Positions 1-8,899 of a stretch of DNA of 64,000 nucleotides are shown piece after piece. The translations under genes and the position numbers were made by a program. Within the stretch, counting starts at the first letter, position 1, and the number at the start of each line of letters is the position of its first letter. Source of the DNA: Betaproteobacteria bacterium (GTDB taxonomy: Bacteria > Pseudomonadota > Gammaproteobacteria > Burkholderiales > Burkholderiaceae_C). The notes beneath the pieces are model-generated. The model was given only the letters and a program-made list of their open reading frames with translations. It had not been told where the DNA came from and ran no database searches. The DNA lies in the NCBI GenBank assembly GCA_016868355.1, contig VGHB01000006.1:62001-126000 (forward strand), written 5' to 3'.

Positions 1-123
1 GCATGATGCGCATGCGAGATCCCCAGGGTGTATATGCAGACGGGGGGTGCCTGGACGCCTCACGAGAAGTGCCCAAGAGCGTTTGGCCGCAAAGCGGCGG
101 CCTTCAAGTGCTGCCGGCCTGAT

Positions 124-1089
124 TCAGTCCAGGAACGATTCGATCAATCGCGCCAAGACCTGCGGTTGGTCATGGTGCAGCATGTGCCCGCAGTCCTCGA
201 TCCATTCGCTGCGAACCTGTGGCACCACGGTTAGACGCTGCTCAAATTCCGCCAAGGTGTAGCGTTCGCCCCACCACTGCGCCATGTTGGTTTGGCGGCC
301 CACCACCGACAACACCGGTGCGGTGATGCGCTTCCAGCAGGCCAACACTTCGGCGACCCGGTACAGCGTGGGGTTGACACGCTTATGCGCTGGGTCACCC
401 ATGATGTGCCAACGGCCTTCGTGGTCGGCTTGCGCCCAATGGCCCGCCAGCCAGGTGGCTTTGTCGGGGCTCAAGCGGGGGTTGTTTTTCATCAAGCGCC
501 GCGCCACACCCTCGGCGTTTTCATAGGGTCGCAGTTCTTGCGGCACAGCCAGTTCATCGAGCCATTTGGCGTACTGCGCGGGTGCGTGTTCGGGCGGCCG
601 TTCGGGCAGTCCAAACCCTTCTAGGTTGATCAGGCGACGGATGCGCGAGGGGCGGATGCCGGCATACATCATCACCACATTGCCGCCCATGCTGTGGCCC
701 AAGAGGTCAATGTGAGGCAGTGCCGGCCACGCGACTTCAGGTGCGCACAGAAAGGCTTCAAGGTCGGCTAGGTAGTCGGGAAACCAATAGCTGTCGGTGT
801 GTGCAGCCACTCGGCTGTGGCCAAACCCGCGCCAGTCGGGCGCCACGATGAAGCGGTCTTGCGCCATTGCGTCGACCAGGAACTGCCACGACGCCGCCAC
901 GTCCATCCAGCCGTGCACCAACACCAGGGCCGGGCGTTGTGCGGTGCACCAGCCTGGGTCGCCCCAAAGCCGCAGGTGGTAGTTCACACCCCGGATCGGC
1001 AGGTGCAGGCTGCGGCTGTGGCGGTGGGGGCGGTAGGGCGGCGTGGCCGCATCAAGCAAGGGCAGTGGCAGGCTTGGGGCTTCGTTCAT
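124..1089 (-). CDS. alpha/beta-fold hydrolase
   Basis: Predicted cytoplasmic serine hydrolase of 321 residues with the alpha/beta-hydrolase layout. The sequence shows an oxyanion-loop HGW at residues 59-61, a nucleophile elbow GHSMGG at 131-136 with Ser133, and a C-terminal GHMLHHD segment whose His302 is the likely catalytic histidine. There is no signal peptide. Substrate cannot be predicted from the fold; esterase, epoxide hydrolase-like and dehalogenase-like roles all share this pattern. It lies immediately downstream of a broken TetR-type regulator, which may once have controlled it. The start ATG is preceded by the last readable codons of that pseudogene. Confidence 0.85.
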   Translation of the reverse strand: MNEAPSLPLPLLDAATPPYRPHRHSRSLHLPIRGVNYHLRLWGDPGWCTAQRPALVLVHGWMDVAASWQFLVDAMAQDRFIVAPDWRGFGHSRVAAHTDSYWFPDYLADLEAFLCAPEVAWPALPHIDLLGHSMGGNVVMMYAGIRPSRIRRLINLEGFGLPERPPEHAPAQYAKWLDELAVPQELRPYENAEGVARRLMKNNPRLSPDKATWLAGHWAQADHEGRWHIMGDPAHKRVNPTLYRVAEVLACWKRITAPVLSVVGRQTNMAQWWGERYTLAEFEQRLTVVPQVRSEWIEDCGHMLHHDQPQVLARLIESFLD

Positions 1090-1090
1090 A

Positions 1091-1393
1091 CCCGCATCCT
1101 AGCGCTGAGGTGAACAGCCCTTCGATGAGCACCAGCCGTTGGGTGAGGGCTTCGGTGGCGCTGGCGCGCTAGGCGTGCAACACCCAAGACAGAAACTCTT
1201 CACGGTCCTTGAAGTGCCAGTAAAGTCTGCCGCGGGTCATCCCCAGTTCTTGCGCCAGGACGTCCACACGAACCCGGTCGATGCCCCGGTCCACCAGCAC
1301 CTCGGCCGCGGCTGGTACCCAGGCCTCGGGCGCGCAGGGGGCGCGGGGGTGCTGACGCTTCGAGCTTTGGTTATTGTTGGTGGACTGCATCAT
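1091..1393 (-). pseudogene. broken TetR-family regulator
   Basis: The intact part encodes a TetR N-terminal DNA-binding domain: an Ala-rich helix, then VDVLAQELGMTRGRLYWHFK, the classic TetR recognition helix. Reading stops at a TAG (1169-1171) right after Leu-His-Ala. The same frame continues past the TAG as R-A-S-A-T-E-A-L-T-Q-R-L and about ten more codons, which resembles the next TetR helix, so a Trp codon (TGG) mutated to TAG is the simplest reading. The frame then runs into the hydrolase start, so most of the roughly 120-residue ligand-binding domain is also missing. Start chosen at Met 1393 or 1390. A deliberately short HTH protein is possible but less likely. Confidence 0.7.
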
Positions 1394-1718
1394 CCATGCG
1401 TTTCTGTGTGGCAATGCGAGAAACCCCGTTTTTTTAGTTGAACCGTGCTTAAGATTCAGCTTCAAATATAGGCAACTGCACGGCAATGGCTTGGCCCTGG
1501 TGCGTGAGCCATCTGGAGCACGGCAGAGCTTGGAATATGCATTTGACGACCCCCTGTATCAGAGGCCACCGGCATGACGCCGAGCAGATCGAACAGGCTA
1601 GTCAGGGCTTGCAGGCCCTGCAAGCTGCCGCGCGTCAGGGCGAAGGCGCCGTGCTAGTCCGAAGCTCGGCGCGTGCCTTGCTGCTCGGTCTGGCCTGTTG
1701 AGTTTGGGCTGGTGCACT
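1394..1718. other. intergenic stretch with coding-like fragments
   Basis: About 325 bases separate the broken TetR gene and the acetyltransferase. On the + strand a short ORF (ATG 1537 to TGA 1701, 54 codons) has a plausible alanine- and glutamine-rich C-terminal half (DAEQIEQASQGLQALQAAAR), and a coding-like segment in another frame precedes it. This could be a small unrecognised gene or a decayed gene with a frameshift. No ribosome-binding site is obvious and I do not recognise the product. The region must also hold the promoters for both flanking genes, but no clear -35/-10 pair was seen. Confidence 0.3.
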
Positions 1719-2213
1719 GTGTCCATTCGCAAAGCTCAAGCCGCCGACACGCCAACGTTGGTGGAACTGATCCGCGAACTCGCGGCATTTGAGCAACTCA
1801 GTCACTTGGTTCAGGTCACACCGGAAAGCCTGGCGCACCACCTCTTCGGGCCCCGGCCTGCTGCCCAGTGCGTGGTGGTGGAACAGGGCACCGACATCGT
1901 AGCCTTCGCCTTGTTCTTCCACAATTTTTCGACCTTCCTCGGCCAGCCTGGGCTATACCTGGAGGACTTGTATGTGCGCCCCGCCCATCGTGGCCAGGGT
2001 ATCGGCCGTTCCCTGTTGGTGCATCTAGCGGGTCTGGCCCGCGACCGGGGGTGCGGGCGGTTTGAGTGGAGCGTACTCGACTGGAACGCCAACGCCATCG
2101 CCTTCTATGAGAAGCTCGGGGCTACGGTGATGCCCGAGTGGCGCATCTGCCGCATCACCGCAGCCGGCTTGGACGCCTTGGCTTGCTCAGCAGACGCGCC
2201 CAGATCAGCATGA
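1719..2213 (+). CDS. GNAT-family N-acetyltransferase
   Basis: A single-domain acetyltransferase of about 164 residues. The acetyl-CoA binding motif A is visible as LYVRPAHRGQGIGRSLL (the RGQGIG pyrophosphate loop), followed by the motif B-like segment WNANAIAFYEKLGA. The overall pattern, including ELAAFEQLSHLVQVTPESL near the N-terminus, resembles the diamine/thialysine acetyltransferase branch of GNAT, but the substrate is unproven. The start is taken at GTG 1719 because the domain begins right after it (SIRKAQAAD); TTG 1698 is an alternative. The stop overlaps the next gene's start (ATGA), suggesting translational coupling with the acyl-CoA synthetase. Confidence 0.8.
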   Translation: MSIRKAQAADTPTLVELIRELAAFEQLSHLVQVTPESLAHHLFGPRPAAQCVVVEQGTDIVAFALFFHNFSTFLGQPGLYLEDLYVRPAHRGQGIGRSLLVHLAGLARDRGCGRFEWSVLDWNANAIAFYEKLGATVMPEWRICRITAAGLDALACSADAPRSA

Positions 2214-3997
2214 GCCAACCTGTATCCGTTGAAGACCGCTACCCAGTTCTGCATGAGCAGTTTAATTGGGATGTGCCGGCCGACTTCAACATCGCACAGG
2301 TGTGCGGCCGCCGCTGGGCCCGCCAGACGCCTCATGCGGTGGCCATCATCCAAGAAACCGAGCGGGCGTTCGAAGGCGGCCCGGCGGTCCACTGCACCTA
2401 TCGTGAACTGCAGCAACAGGCCAACCGGCTCAGCCATGCCTTGGCGGCGTTGGGCGTTCGGGTTGGTGACCGGGTGGCCGTGGTGATGCCCCAGCGCATC
2501 GAGACCGCGGTGGCGCACCTGGCCGTGTACCAAATGGGTGCTGTGGCCATGCCACTGTCGGTTTTGTTCGGGCCCGAAGCATTGGAGTACCGCTTGCAGG
2601 ATTCGGAGGCGGTGGTTGTCGTTGCAGACGAGGCCTCGCTGACCTCTGTCAGAAGCGTGCTGCCCCAGTGCCCGACGGTGCGCACCGTGATTACAGCGGG
2701 CCCAGGGCTGCCTGACCTACAGTCATCCCCTGATCCGTCGCTTGTGGCCTGGAACGACTGTCTGGCAGGGCAATCGTCAGCCTATACGGCCTTCAAAACC
2801 AAGGCTGACGACCCAGCGATCCTCATCTACACCAGTGGTACGACCGGGCCACCCAAGGGCGCGCTGATTGCGCACCGGGCCCTGATCGGAAATCTCACCG
2901 GTTTCGTATGCAGTCAAAACTGGTTTCCCCATGTTTTGCCTGACCCCACAACCGGCGAGCAGCCTGAACCGGTCTTCTGGTCGCCCGCCGATTGGGCATG
3001 GACGGGTGGGCTGATGGACGCACTTCTGCCCACGTTGTACTTTGGCAAAACCATCGTTGGCTACTGCGGACGCTTCTCGGCCGACCGTGCCTTTGAACTT
3101 TTGCAGCGCCACAAGGTAACCCACAGCTTTCTGTTCCCGACGGCGCTCAAGGCCATGATGAAGGCGCATCCCAGGCCCCGTGAGTACTATCGGTTGCACC
3201 TGCGCGCCATCATGAGCGCGGGTGAAGCCGTGGGTGATGCTGTCTTCCATTGGTGCCAGCAAGCCCTAGGGGTGACGGTCAACGAGATGTTCGGCCAAAC
3301 CGAGATCAACTACATCGTGGGCAACTGCACCCTGAGCCTAGACCGCGAGGGTCGACCGCAGGCCGGTTGGCCGGCGCGCCCGGGCAGTATGGGCCGCGGC
3401 TACCCCGGCCACCGCGTGGCGGTGATTGACGAGCAAGGCCGTGAGTGCCCACCCGGTACCCCGGGTGATGTGGCGGTGCACCGCCTGGACGTCCACGGGC
3501 AGCCCGACCCGGTGTTCTTCCTGGGTTACTGGAAGCGCGAACAAGCCACGCGCGAAAAGTACACCGGTGACCCCCAGGACAGTTGGTGCCGAACCGGTGA
3601 CACCGCGGTCATGGATGAAGACGGCTACCTGTGGTATCAAGGCCGAAGCGATGACATGTTCAAGGCAGCGGGCTATCGGATTGGCCCCAGCGAGATTGAG
3701 AACTGCCTGGTCAAGCACCCTTCGGTGGCCAATGCCGCCGTGGTGCCCAAGCCCGATGCGCAGCGGGGCGCCGTGGTCAAAGCCTATATCGTGCTGGCCA
3801 CAGGCCATGCCCCGAGCGCCGAGCTCGTTGAGGCCCTTCAAAGCCATGTTCGCGGCAAGCTGGCGCCGTACGAATATCCCAAAGACATCGAGTTCATCGA
3901 CAGCTTGCCCATGACTACCACGGGCAAGGTGCAGCGCCGAATCCTGCGCCTGCAAGAAGAGCAGCGCGCACGCGACCGCGCGGCAGGATGCGGCTGA
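2210..3997 (+). CDS. AMP-binding acyl-CoA synthetase
   Basis: ATP-dependent acid:CoA ligase of 595 residues, which would activate a carboxylic acid through an acyl-adenylate. The P-loop YTSGTTGPPKG lies near residues 206-216, GQTEIN near 361, the hinge-region TGDTAVMDEDGYLWYQGRSDD around 460-480, and the catalytic lysine in TTTGKVQRR near 572. The order and spacing resemble medium-chain or acetyl-CoA synthetase-like enzymes rather than long-chain ligases. A longer reading from 2138 exists, but ATG 2210 fits the family N-terminus and overlaps the acetyltransferase stop by four bases. Substrate unknown; a short/medium-chain or aromatic acid is plausible. Confidence 0.88.
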   Translation: MSQPVSVEDRYPVLHEQFNWDVPADFNIAQVCGRRWARQTPHAVAIIQETERAFEGGPAVHCTYRELQQQANRLSHALAALGVRVGDRVAVVMPQRIETAVAHLAVYQMGAVAMPLSVLFGPEALEYRLQDSEAVVVVADEASLTSVRSVLPQCPTVRTVITAGPGLPDLQSSPDPSLVAWNDCLAGQSSAYTAFKTKADDPAILIYTSGTTGPPKGALIAHRALIGNLTGFVCSQNWFPHVLPDPTTGEQPEPVFWSPADWAWTGGLMDALLPTLYFGKTIVGYCGRFSADRAFELLQRHKVTHSFLFPTALKAMMKAHPRPREYYRLHLRAIMSAGEAVGDAVFHWCQQALGVTVNEMFGQTEINYIVGNCTLSLDREGRPQAGWPARPGSMGRGYPGHRVAVIDEQGRECPPGTPGDVAVHRLDVHGQPDPVFFLGYWKREQATREKYTGDPQDSWCRTGDTAVMDEDGYLWYQGRSDDMFKAAGYRIGPSEIENCLVKHPSVANAAVVPKPDAQRGAVVKAYIVLATGHAPSAELVEALQSHVRGKLAPYEYPKDIEFIDSLPMTTTGKVQRRILRLQEEQRARDRAAGCG

Positions 3998-4078
3998 GGC
4001 CACAATTCGACCCGCCCGATCCAGGTGACTGCCCTGGCCGTGCCTGACCCAATTCAACCTCCATGCAAGCCTGACCCC

Positions 4079-5143
4079 ATGGATAAGACCACCCTAGGCC
4101 AAAGCGACCTTGCCGTCACGCGAATCTGCCTGGGCACCATGACCTTTGGTGCACAGGCCGACGAGTCCACCGCGCACCGCATCATGGATGCCGCCCTGGA
4201 GCTTGGCATCAACTTCTTCGATACCGCCGAGATGTACGCTGTGCCGCCCACCCGAGAAAGCTTTGGAAAGACTGAAGCCATCATCGGTAAGTGGTTTGCG
4301 CAGCGCCCAGGCGCGCGGCGAATGGTGGTTCTGGCCAGCAAGATCACCGGACCCTCACGCAACATGGACTGGATTCGCAATGGCGCCTCGGACTTGAAGC
4401 CCGAAGACTTCAAGGCGGCATGTGACGACAGTTTGAGGCGCTTGAAGACCGATGTGATTGATCTGTACCAGATCCATTGGCCCAATCGAAATGCGCCGGT
4501 ATTCGGTCAGATGTACTACGACCCCTCAAAGAACAAGCCTCAGACCTCCATCGAAGCCCAATTGCGCGCGCTGCAAGACTTGGTGCAGGCGGGCAAGGTT
4601 CGCCATGTGGGGCTTTCCAACGAAACCCCCTGGGGCCTAAGCGAGTTCTTGCGATTGGCGCAGGCCCACGGCCTTCCCAGGGTGCAGTCTGTCCAGAACC
4701 CCTACAGCCTGATCAACCGGGTGGTCGACAACGGTTTGGACGAGGTGATGCATCGCAGCGAGGTCTCGCTTTTGGCCTACTCGCCACTGGGCTTTGGCAC
4801 GCTCACAGGCAAGTACGATGACCACGGGATCATCCCCTCCGATCTGCCCGACGCACCTCGCTTGTCCCGCTTCGAATCGATGCGCAAACAGCGCTGGGCA
4901 CGTCAGGAAACCATTGATGCCGCGCGGCGCTACAACGCCTTGGCCTGGGAACATGGCCTCAAGCCCTATGAGATGGCCTTGGCATTCTGTTTTCAAACTT
5001 GGCGTGTGGCTTCCACCATCATCGGTGTGCGTACCCTTGAGCAGTTACAACAGTGCGTGCAGGCCTGGTCGGTGAAGCTCACGCCTGACGTCCTGGAGGC
5101 CATTGACCGCATCCGCCAGGAGCACCGCGACCCCGCGCAGTAA
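4079..5143 (+). CDS. aldo/keto reductase (Tas-like)
   Basis: NADP(H)-dependent carbonyl reductase with a TIM-barrel fold, 354 residues. It begins with the subfamily signature TTLGQSDLAVTRICLGTMTFG. The tetrad is visible as Asp and Tyr in FFDTAEMY, Lys in ASKITGP and His in QIHWP. The C-terminal cofactor segment includes IIGVRTLEQL. The length and internal loops (for example the acidic insertion before LDLVQAGKVRHVG-type text) match the E. coli Tas group better than short AKRs. The start is ATG 4079, directly before the conserved beta-hairpin; the frame is open from 4025 but without homologous sequence. Physiological substrate unknown. Confidence 0.85.
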   Translation: MDKTTLGQSDLAVTRICLGTMTFGAQADESTAHRIMDAALELGINFFDTAEMYAVPPTRESFGKTEAIIGKWFAQRPGARRMVVLASKITGPSRNMDWIRNGASDLKPEDFKAACDDSLRRLKTDVIDLYQIHWPNRNAPVFGQMYYDPSKNKPQTSIEAQLRALQDLVQAGKVRHVGLSNETPWGLSEFLRLAQAHGLPRVQSVQNPYSLINRVVDNGLDEVMHRSEVSLLAYSPLGFGTLTGKYDDHGIIPSDLPDAPRLSRFESMRKQRWARQETIDAARRYNALAWEHGLKPYEMALAFCFQTWRVASTIIGVRTLEQLQQCVQAWSVKLTPDVLEAIDRIRQEHRDPAQ

Positions 5144-5167
5144 TCCCATCGCGTCTTTTGCGCGGCT

Positions 5168-5668
5168 ATGACCAAAAAGGACAAGCACATCAGCCAAACC
5201 CCGGCCACCCTGTGGCTCAAGGCCCATGGGGTGGCTTACACCGAACATTCCTACGATTACCTTGAGCACGGTGGCACCGCTGAGTCGGCCCGGCAGTTGG
5301 GCTGGGCCGAGCACGCTGTCATCAAGACCTTGGTGATGCAAGACGACAAGGGCCAAGCCTTGCTGGTGCTGATGCACGGAGACTGCTCGGTCAGCACCAA
5401 GAATTTAGCCCGTGAAATCGGCTGCAAGGCGGTGGAGCCGTGCAAGCCTGATGTCGCCCAACGCCACAGCGGCTATCTGGTTGGGGGCATCTCGCCGTTC
5501 GGATTTAAGAAGGCCGTGCCGGTGTTTGCTGAAGCCAGCATTCTTGAGTTGCCCCGTGTCCTCATCAATGGTGGGCGACGGGGATTTCTGGTGGGCATTG
5601 ACCCGGAGGTGCTTCGCAAGCCCCTGGGCGCGCAATGGGTGCGCTGTGCGCTGCGATCGCCAAAGTGA
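5168..5668 (+). CDS. ybaK: Cys-tRNA(Pro)/Cys-tRNA(Cys) deacylase YbaK/EbsC
   Basis: Trans-editing hydrolase that removes cysteine mischarged onto tRNA-Pro. The 166-residue protein is full length for the YbaK branch of the prolyl-tRNA editing-domain family. The catalytic-region lysine appears as VIKTLVM (Lys53), and the family Gly-rich loop as YLVGGISPFGFKK near residues 100-112. It starts 24 bases after the aldo/keto reductase stop on the same strand. The gene is convergent with the DUF3422 gene, separated by only about 30 bases. Family assignment is firm; tRNA specificity is inferred. Confidence 0.9.
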   Translation: MTKKDKHISQTPATLWLKAHGVAYTEHSYDYLEHGGTAESARQLGWAEHAVIKTLVMQDDKGQALLVLMHGDCSVSTKNLAREIGCKAVEPCKPDVAQRHSGYLVGGISPFGFKKAVPVFAEASILELPRVLINGGRRGFLVGIDPEVLRKPLGAQWVRCALRSPK

Positions 5669-5698
5669 CGATGATCGGTTCACCCGCTTAGCTGCGGC

Positions 5699-7171
5699 TT
5701 ACTTTTCCAGGCGCTGCCGTACTCGGCGAACCAGCGAATACACCAAGCCCACCACCGGCAGCACCGCCACGGCGGTCACCACATCGGGCTGCAAGGTCAG
5801 ACCAGCGAACAGTTCCACGTCCTTTATTGCTTTGGCCACGTACGCCACGATGCTGATGATGTAGTAGCTGATGGCCACCACCGACAGACCTTCCACCGTT
5901 TGCTGCAACCGCAGTTGCAGCTTCTGCCGATGAGCCAACGAACGCAACAGCTCTTGGTTATTGGCCTCACGCTGGGCTTCCACCCGTACCCGCGCCAAAT
6001 CAACGGCGCGGTTGATGCGGTCGGCAATGTCGGTGATACGGGCATCGGTACTGTCACACAAGGCCATGGCCGGCGCAAAGCGCCGGTTGAAGAATCCCGC
6101 CATTTTCTGCAGGCCCAGCAGCCGTTCTTCTCGCAGATCAGATAAACGCTGCAGCACGATGCGGTGGTAGGCACGCGTAGCCGAAAGCCGATACCGGGTC
6201 CGCGCAGCGCTGTGTTCAATTTCGGCGGCCAAGCGCAGCAGCGAGTCAAAGGCGGCTGCGTCGTCTAGTGTGCGGGCACCGGCCATATCGTCCACGATGA
6301 CCTGCAGTTGAGCCTCAACCTCGCTCAAGGACTGTGCCTCGTTGCGGGCTACCGGAAAGCCCAGCATGGCCAGCATGCGATAGGCCTCGATTTCACAAAC
6401 GCGCTGCACGTCACGTGCCAAGCGGTCTGGTGTGAGCCCCATGTCGACCAAGACAAAGCGGGTGAAGCCATCACTGCCCACGCGCAGGTCCGTCATCACA
6501 GCAGCCTGGCTATCCGAGACGAGAGAAGCCAAGAGCGCGGCTGAGTCATCGGCTTCGCTGCGGTTACTGCGCAACGGCGAGACGCCGCCGCTTGGGTGCT
6601 GCGTATCTTGAGCGCTTGGGCTGGGCTGCACCGGCGCTGTGTGTTGGGCCGACACAGATGTTTGCAGCCATTGGATCAATCCCTTCAGCTTGGTCTCGTC
6701 AGCCTTGAGAATCACCACGTGGGTGGCCGCCAGCATCGGCGTGTCTGCAATTCCCCTGATAAAGGTCTGGGGCAGCACATCGATGGCCCGGGACGCCAGC
6801 AGCACGGTCTGCAGCGCCGCGTTGTCAGGGGAATTCGCCGTGGCCAGTCCCGCACACAGCTGCCAACTGATGAACTCACCGTGCCGTTCAAACTTCAAAT
6901 CAAAGGCTGAGGTCTTCACCACAAAGTGCCGAGCGTCAGCCAGGGGAGTGGGGTGGCCCACGGCATCACACAGGTCTCGCAGGGCCTGCTGCGCCCGCGC
7001 GGGGTCCATTTGGTGCTGCGCCCAGTACGAGACCACGCCAGGCGAGCGCGCGGGCATGGCCGGGCGCGCATGCAACTCCTCGTGCAGCTCAAGGTGTGCC
7101 CGGGCAGGCCAGGCCGCTTCCCCCGCTACCGTGCCGGGGTTGGGTACAGCAGCGTTCGAAGACCGAATCAT
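5699..7171 (-). CDS. DUF3422 family membrane-associated protein
   Basis: A 490-residue protein of a conserved proteobacterial family of unknown function. The N-terminal part contains [13 protein letters not shown], which is the family hallmark. The middle is a long helical region with coiled-coil character. Two hydrophobic segments near the C-terminus (about residues 430-448, [14 protein letters not shown], and 463-481, [18 protein letters not shown]) predict anchoring in the inner membrane with a short basic tail. It is divergent from plsY with only 35 bases between the starts, so the two may share a promoter region. No catalytic motif is apparent. Confidence 0.85.
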   Translation of the reverse strand: MIRSSNAAVPNPGTVAGEAAWPARAHLELHEELHARPAMPARSPGVVSYWAQHQMDPARAQQALRDLCDAVGHPTPLADARHFVVKTSAFDLKFERHGEFISWQLCAGLATANSPDNAALQTVLLASRAIDVLPQTFIRGIADTPMLAATHVVILKADETKLKGLIQWLQTSVSAQHTAPVQPSPSAQDTQHPSGGVSPLRSNRSEADDSAALLASLVSDSQAAVMTDLRVGSDGFTRFVLVDMGLTPDRLARDVQRVCEIEAYRMLAMLGFPVARNEAQSLSEVEAQLQVIVDDMAGARTLDDAAAFDSLLRLAAEIEHSAARTRYRLSATRAYHRIVLQRLSDLREERLLGLQKMAGFFNRRFAPAMALCDSTDARITDIADRINRAVDLARVRVEAQREANNQELLRSLAHRQKLQLRLQQTVEGLSVVAISYYIISIVAYVAKAIKDVELFAGLTLQPDVVTAVAVLPVVGLVYSLVRRVRQRLEK

Positions 7172-7206
7172 CCCGGAATGATGCCCGATGTTTACACTTC
7201 GCGTTG

Positions 7207-7818
7207 ATGGAGAACTTGCAAATACTAGGCGCCATCGTTGCGGCCTACCTCATTGGCTCGCTGTCCTTTGCTGTACTGGTCAGCCGTCTGATGGGGCTGG
7301 ATGATCCGCGCAACTATGGATCGGGCAATCCCGGTGCAACGAATGTTCTGCGTTCGGGCAACAAGAAGGCAGCGGCCTTGACGCTGTTGCTTGATGCGCT
7401 CAAGGGCGTGGTGCCGGTGGCCATCGCGGCGGAACTTCGGTCGCACCTGGGCTGGGAAGAGGGCACGGTAGCCCTGGTGGGCTTGGCCGCATTCTTGGGC
7501 CACCTCTGGCCGGTGTTCTTTCGCTTCCAGGGTGGCAAAGGTGTTGCCACAGCCGCTGGCGTACTCTTGGCCTTCAACCCTATGTTGGGCGCGGCCACCT
7601 TGGTGTCCTGGCTGATGGTGGCCTACTTCTTTCGCTATTCATCGCTGGCAGCCATGGTGGCTGCTGCTTTTGCGCCCTACTATCACGCCCTGATTTGGGG
7701 TGGAAGCCCGGCCACTTTGGCCATCGCGGTGATGAGCCTGCTGCTGATCTGGCGCCACGAGGCCAACATCCGCAAGCTCTTGGCTGGCACCGAAACCAAG
7801 ATTGGGCAAAAGTCGTGA
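7207..7818 (+). CDS. plsY: glycerol-3-phosphate acyltransferase PlsY
   Basis: Inner-membrane enzyme that transfers the acyl group of acyl-phosphate to glycerol-3-phosphate, the first step of phosphatidic acid synthesis in the PlsX/PlsY route. The 203-residue protein has the usual length and several transmembrane helices. The family motifs are clear: GSGNPGATN near residues 38-46 and [20 protein letters not shown] near 100-119, which carry the phosphate- and acyl-binding residues. ATG 7207 is chosen because the first membrane helix follows at once; the upstream in-frame extension to 7096 is not membrane-like and overlaps the divergent gene. Confidence 0.94.
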   Translation: MENLQILGAIVAAYLIGSLSFAVLVSRLMGLDDPRNYGSGNPGATNVLRSGNKKAAALTLLLDALKGVVPVAIAAELRSHLGWEEGTVALVGLAAFLGHLWPVFFRFQGGKGVATAAGVLLAFNPMLGAATLVSWLMVAYFFRYSSLAAMVAAAFAPYYHALIWGGSPATLAIAVMSLLLIWRHEANIRKLLAGTETKIGQKS

Positions 7819-7872
7819 GTCCATGCTGAAACAGTACTCCACCAATTTCAAACCACCCCCGCTAGGAAGACC

Positions 7873-8217
7873 ATGATTCAGCGATTCGACGTTGGCCCTC
7901 GCATGAGCGAGATGGCCGTGCACAATGGCACGGTGTACCTGGCTGGCCAGATTGCCGAAGACGGCAGCCAGGACATCACCGGGCAGACGCAGCAGGTGCT
8001 CAGGGCCATCGATGCCCTCTTGGGACGTGCCGGCACCGATAAGAGCAAGATCCTGCGAGCGCAGATCTTCATCAAAGACTTGGCAGACTTCGCTGCCATG
8101 AACGCCGTGTGGGAGGCCTGGGTGGTGCCGGGTCACACACCGCCGCGGGCCACGGTGAAGGCCGACCTGGCCAGGCCCGAGTGGAAGATCGAAGTGGTGG
8201 TGACGGCTGCCGTCTAG
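7873..8217 (+). CDS. RidA/YjgF-family protein
   Basis: Small (114 residues) trimeric-type RidA-family protein. Family features seen are YLAGQIAEDGSQDITGQTQQVL, the KILRAQIFIKDL strand, and the conserved arginine within PPRATVKADLARP close to the C-terminus, which in RidA binds the substrate carboxylate. RidA proteins hydrolyse reactive enamine/imine intermediates released by PLP enzymes; whether this paralogue has that activity cannot be told from the sequence. It follows plsY by 54 bases and is convergent with the YciO-like gene. Confidence 0.88.
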   Translation: MIQRFDVGPRMSEMAVHNGTVYLAGQIAEDGSQDITGQTQQVLRAIDALLGRAGTDKSKILRAQIFIKDLADFAAMNAVWEAWVVPGHTPPRATVKADLARPEWKIEVVVTAAV

Positions 8218-8250
8218 GCCACACGGCCCAAACCGATATCGGTCCCTGGG

Positions 8251-8886
8251 CTATGGGCTTGCCATCAATCCCAGGGCTGCCAGGTCGCCGCCGCCCTGGC
8301 GCACCACGGCGGGCTTCTGGCCGCTAAGGTCGATCACGGTGGTGGGCTCCCAGGGGCAGGCACCGGCATCCACCACCGCCTCAATTTGGTGCTCCAAAGC
8401 CTGTCGAATGTCGCTGGGATCGCTCAACGCCCGGTCTTGCTCGGGCAGGATCAGCGTGGTGCACAGCAGGGGCTGTTGCAGCCGCTCCAGCAGGGCCTGT
8501 GCCACTTTGTGAACGGGCACGCGCAGCCCAATGGTGCGCCGCGAGGGGTGGCTAACGCGGCGCGGCACTTCCTTGGTGGCTTCCAGTATGAAGGTGTAGG
8601 GGCCGGGCGTGGCCAGCTTCAGTAAGCGGTACTGACGGTTGTCGACCCGCGCGTAGGCGGCCAACTCGCTCAAGTCGCGGCACATCAACGTCAGATGGTG
8701 CCGCTCATCCACACCGCGTACCCGGCGCAGCCGCTCGGCTGCGGCCTTGTCGTCCAGGTGACACACCAACGCATAGCTGGAGTCGGTTGGGATGGCTGCC
8801 AGCCCCCCCTGGTCTAGGATGCGGGCCGTTTGGTCGATCAGGCGGGGCTGGGGGTTGTGTGGGTGGACTTCGAAGTACTGCGCCAT
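8251..8886 (-). CDS. yciO: YciO-type Sua5/YciO/YrdC-domain protein
   Basis: A 211-residue single YrdC-like domain. The N-terminus (AQYFEVHPHNPQPRLIDQ) and PTDSSYALVC match the YciO branch rather than TsaC, which makes threonylcarbamoyl-AMP for the tRNA t6A modification. YciO function is unsettled, so a tRNA-modification role should not be assumed. Start taken at Met 8886 because YciO proteins begin at this point; Met 8898 is possible. It lies 13 bases downstream of the PHP-domain RNase gene, the same neighbours as yciV/rnm-yciO in E. coli. Confidence 0.85.
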   Translation of the reverse strand: MAQYFEVHPHNPQPRLIDQTARILDQGGLAAIPTDSSYALVCHLDDKAAAERLRRVRGVDERHHLTLMCRDLSELAAYARVDNRQYRLLKLATPGPYTFILEATKEVPRRVSHPSRRTIGLRVPVHKVAQALLERLQQPLLCTTLILPEQDRALSDPSDIRQALEHQIEAVVDAGACPWEPTTVIDLSGQKPAVVRQGGGDLAALGLMASP

Positions 8887-8899
8887 CAGTTCGGGCAAC

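Noticed and set aside
86-98. GCCGC-AAA-GCGGC hairpin downstream of the alpha/beta hydrolase gene
   Set aside because: The stem is only five pairs and no U-run follows on the minus strand, so a rho-independent terminator is not supported.
8232-8243. ACCGATATCGGT palindrome between the RidA-like and YciO-like genes
   Set aside because: It lies between two convergent stops, not at a promoter, and has no loop or U-run for a terminator.
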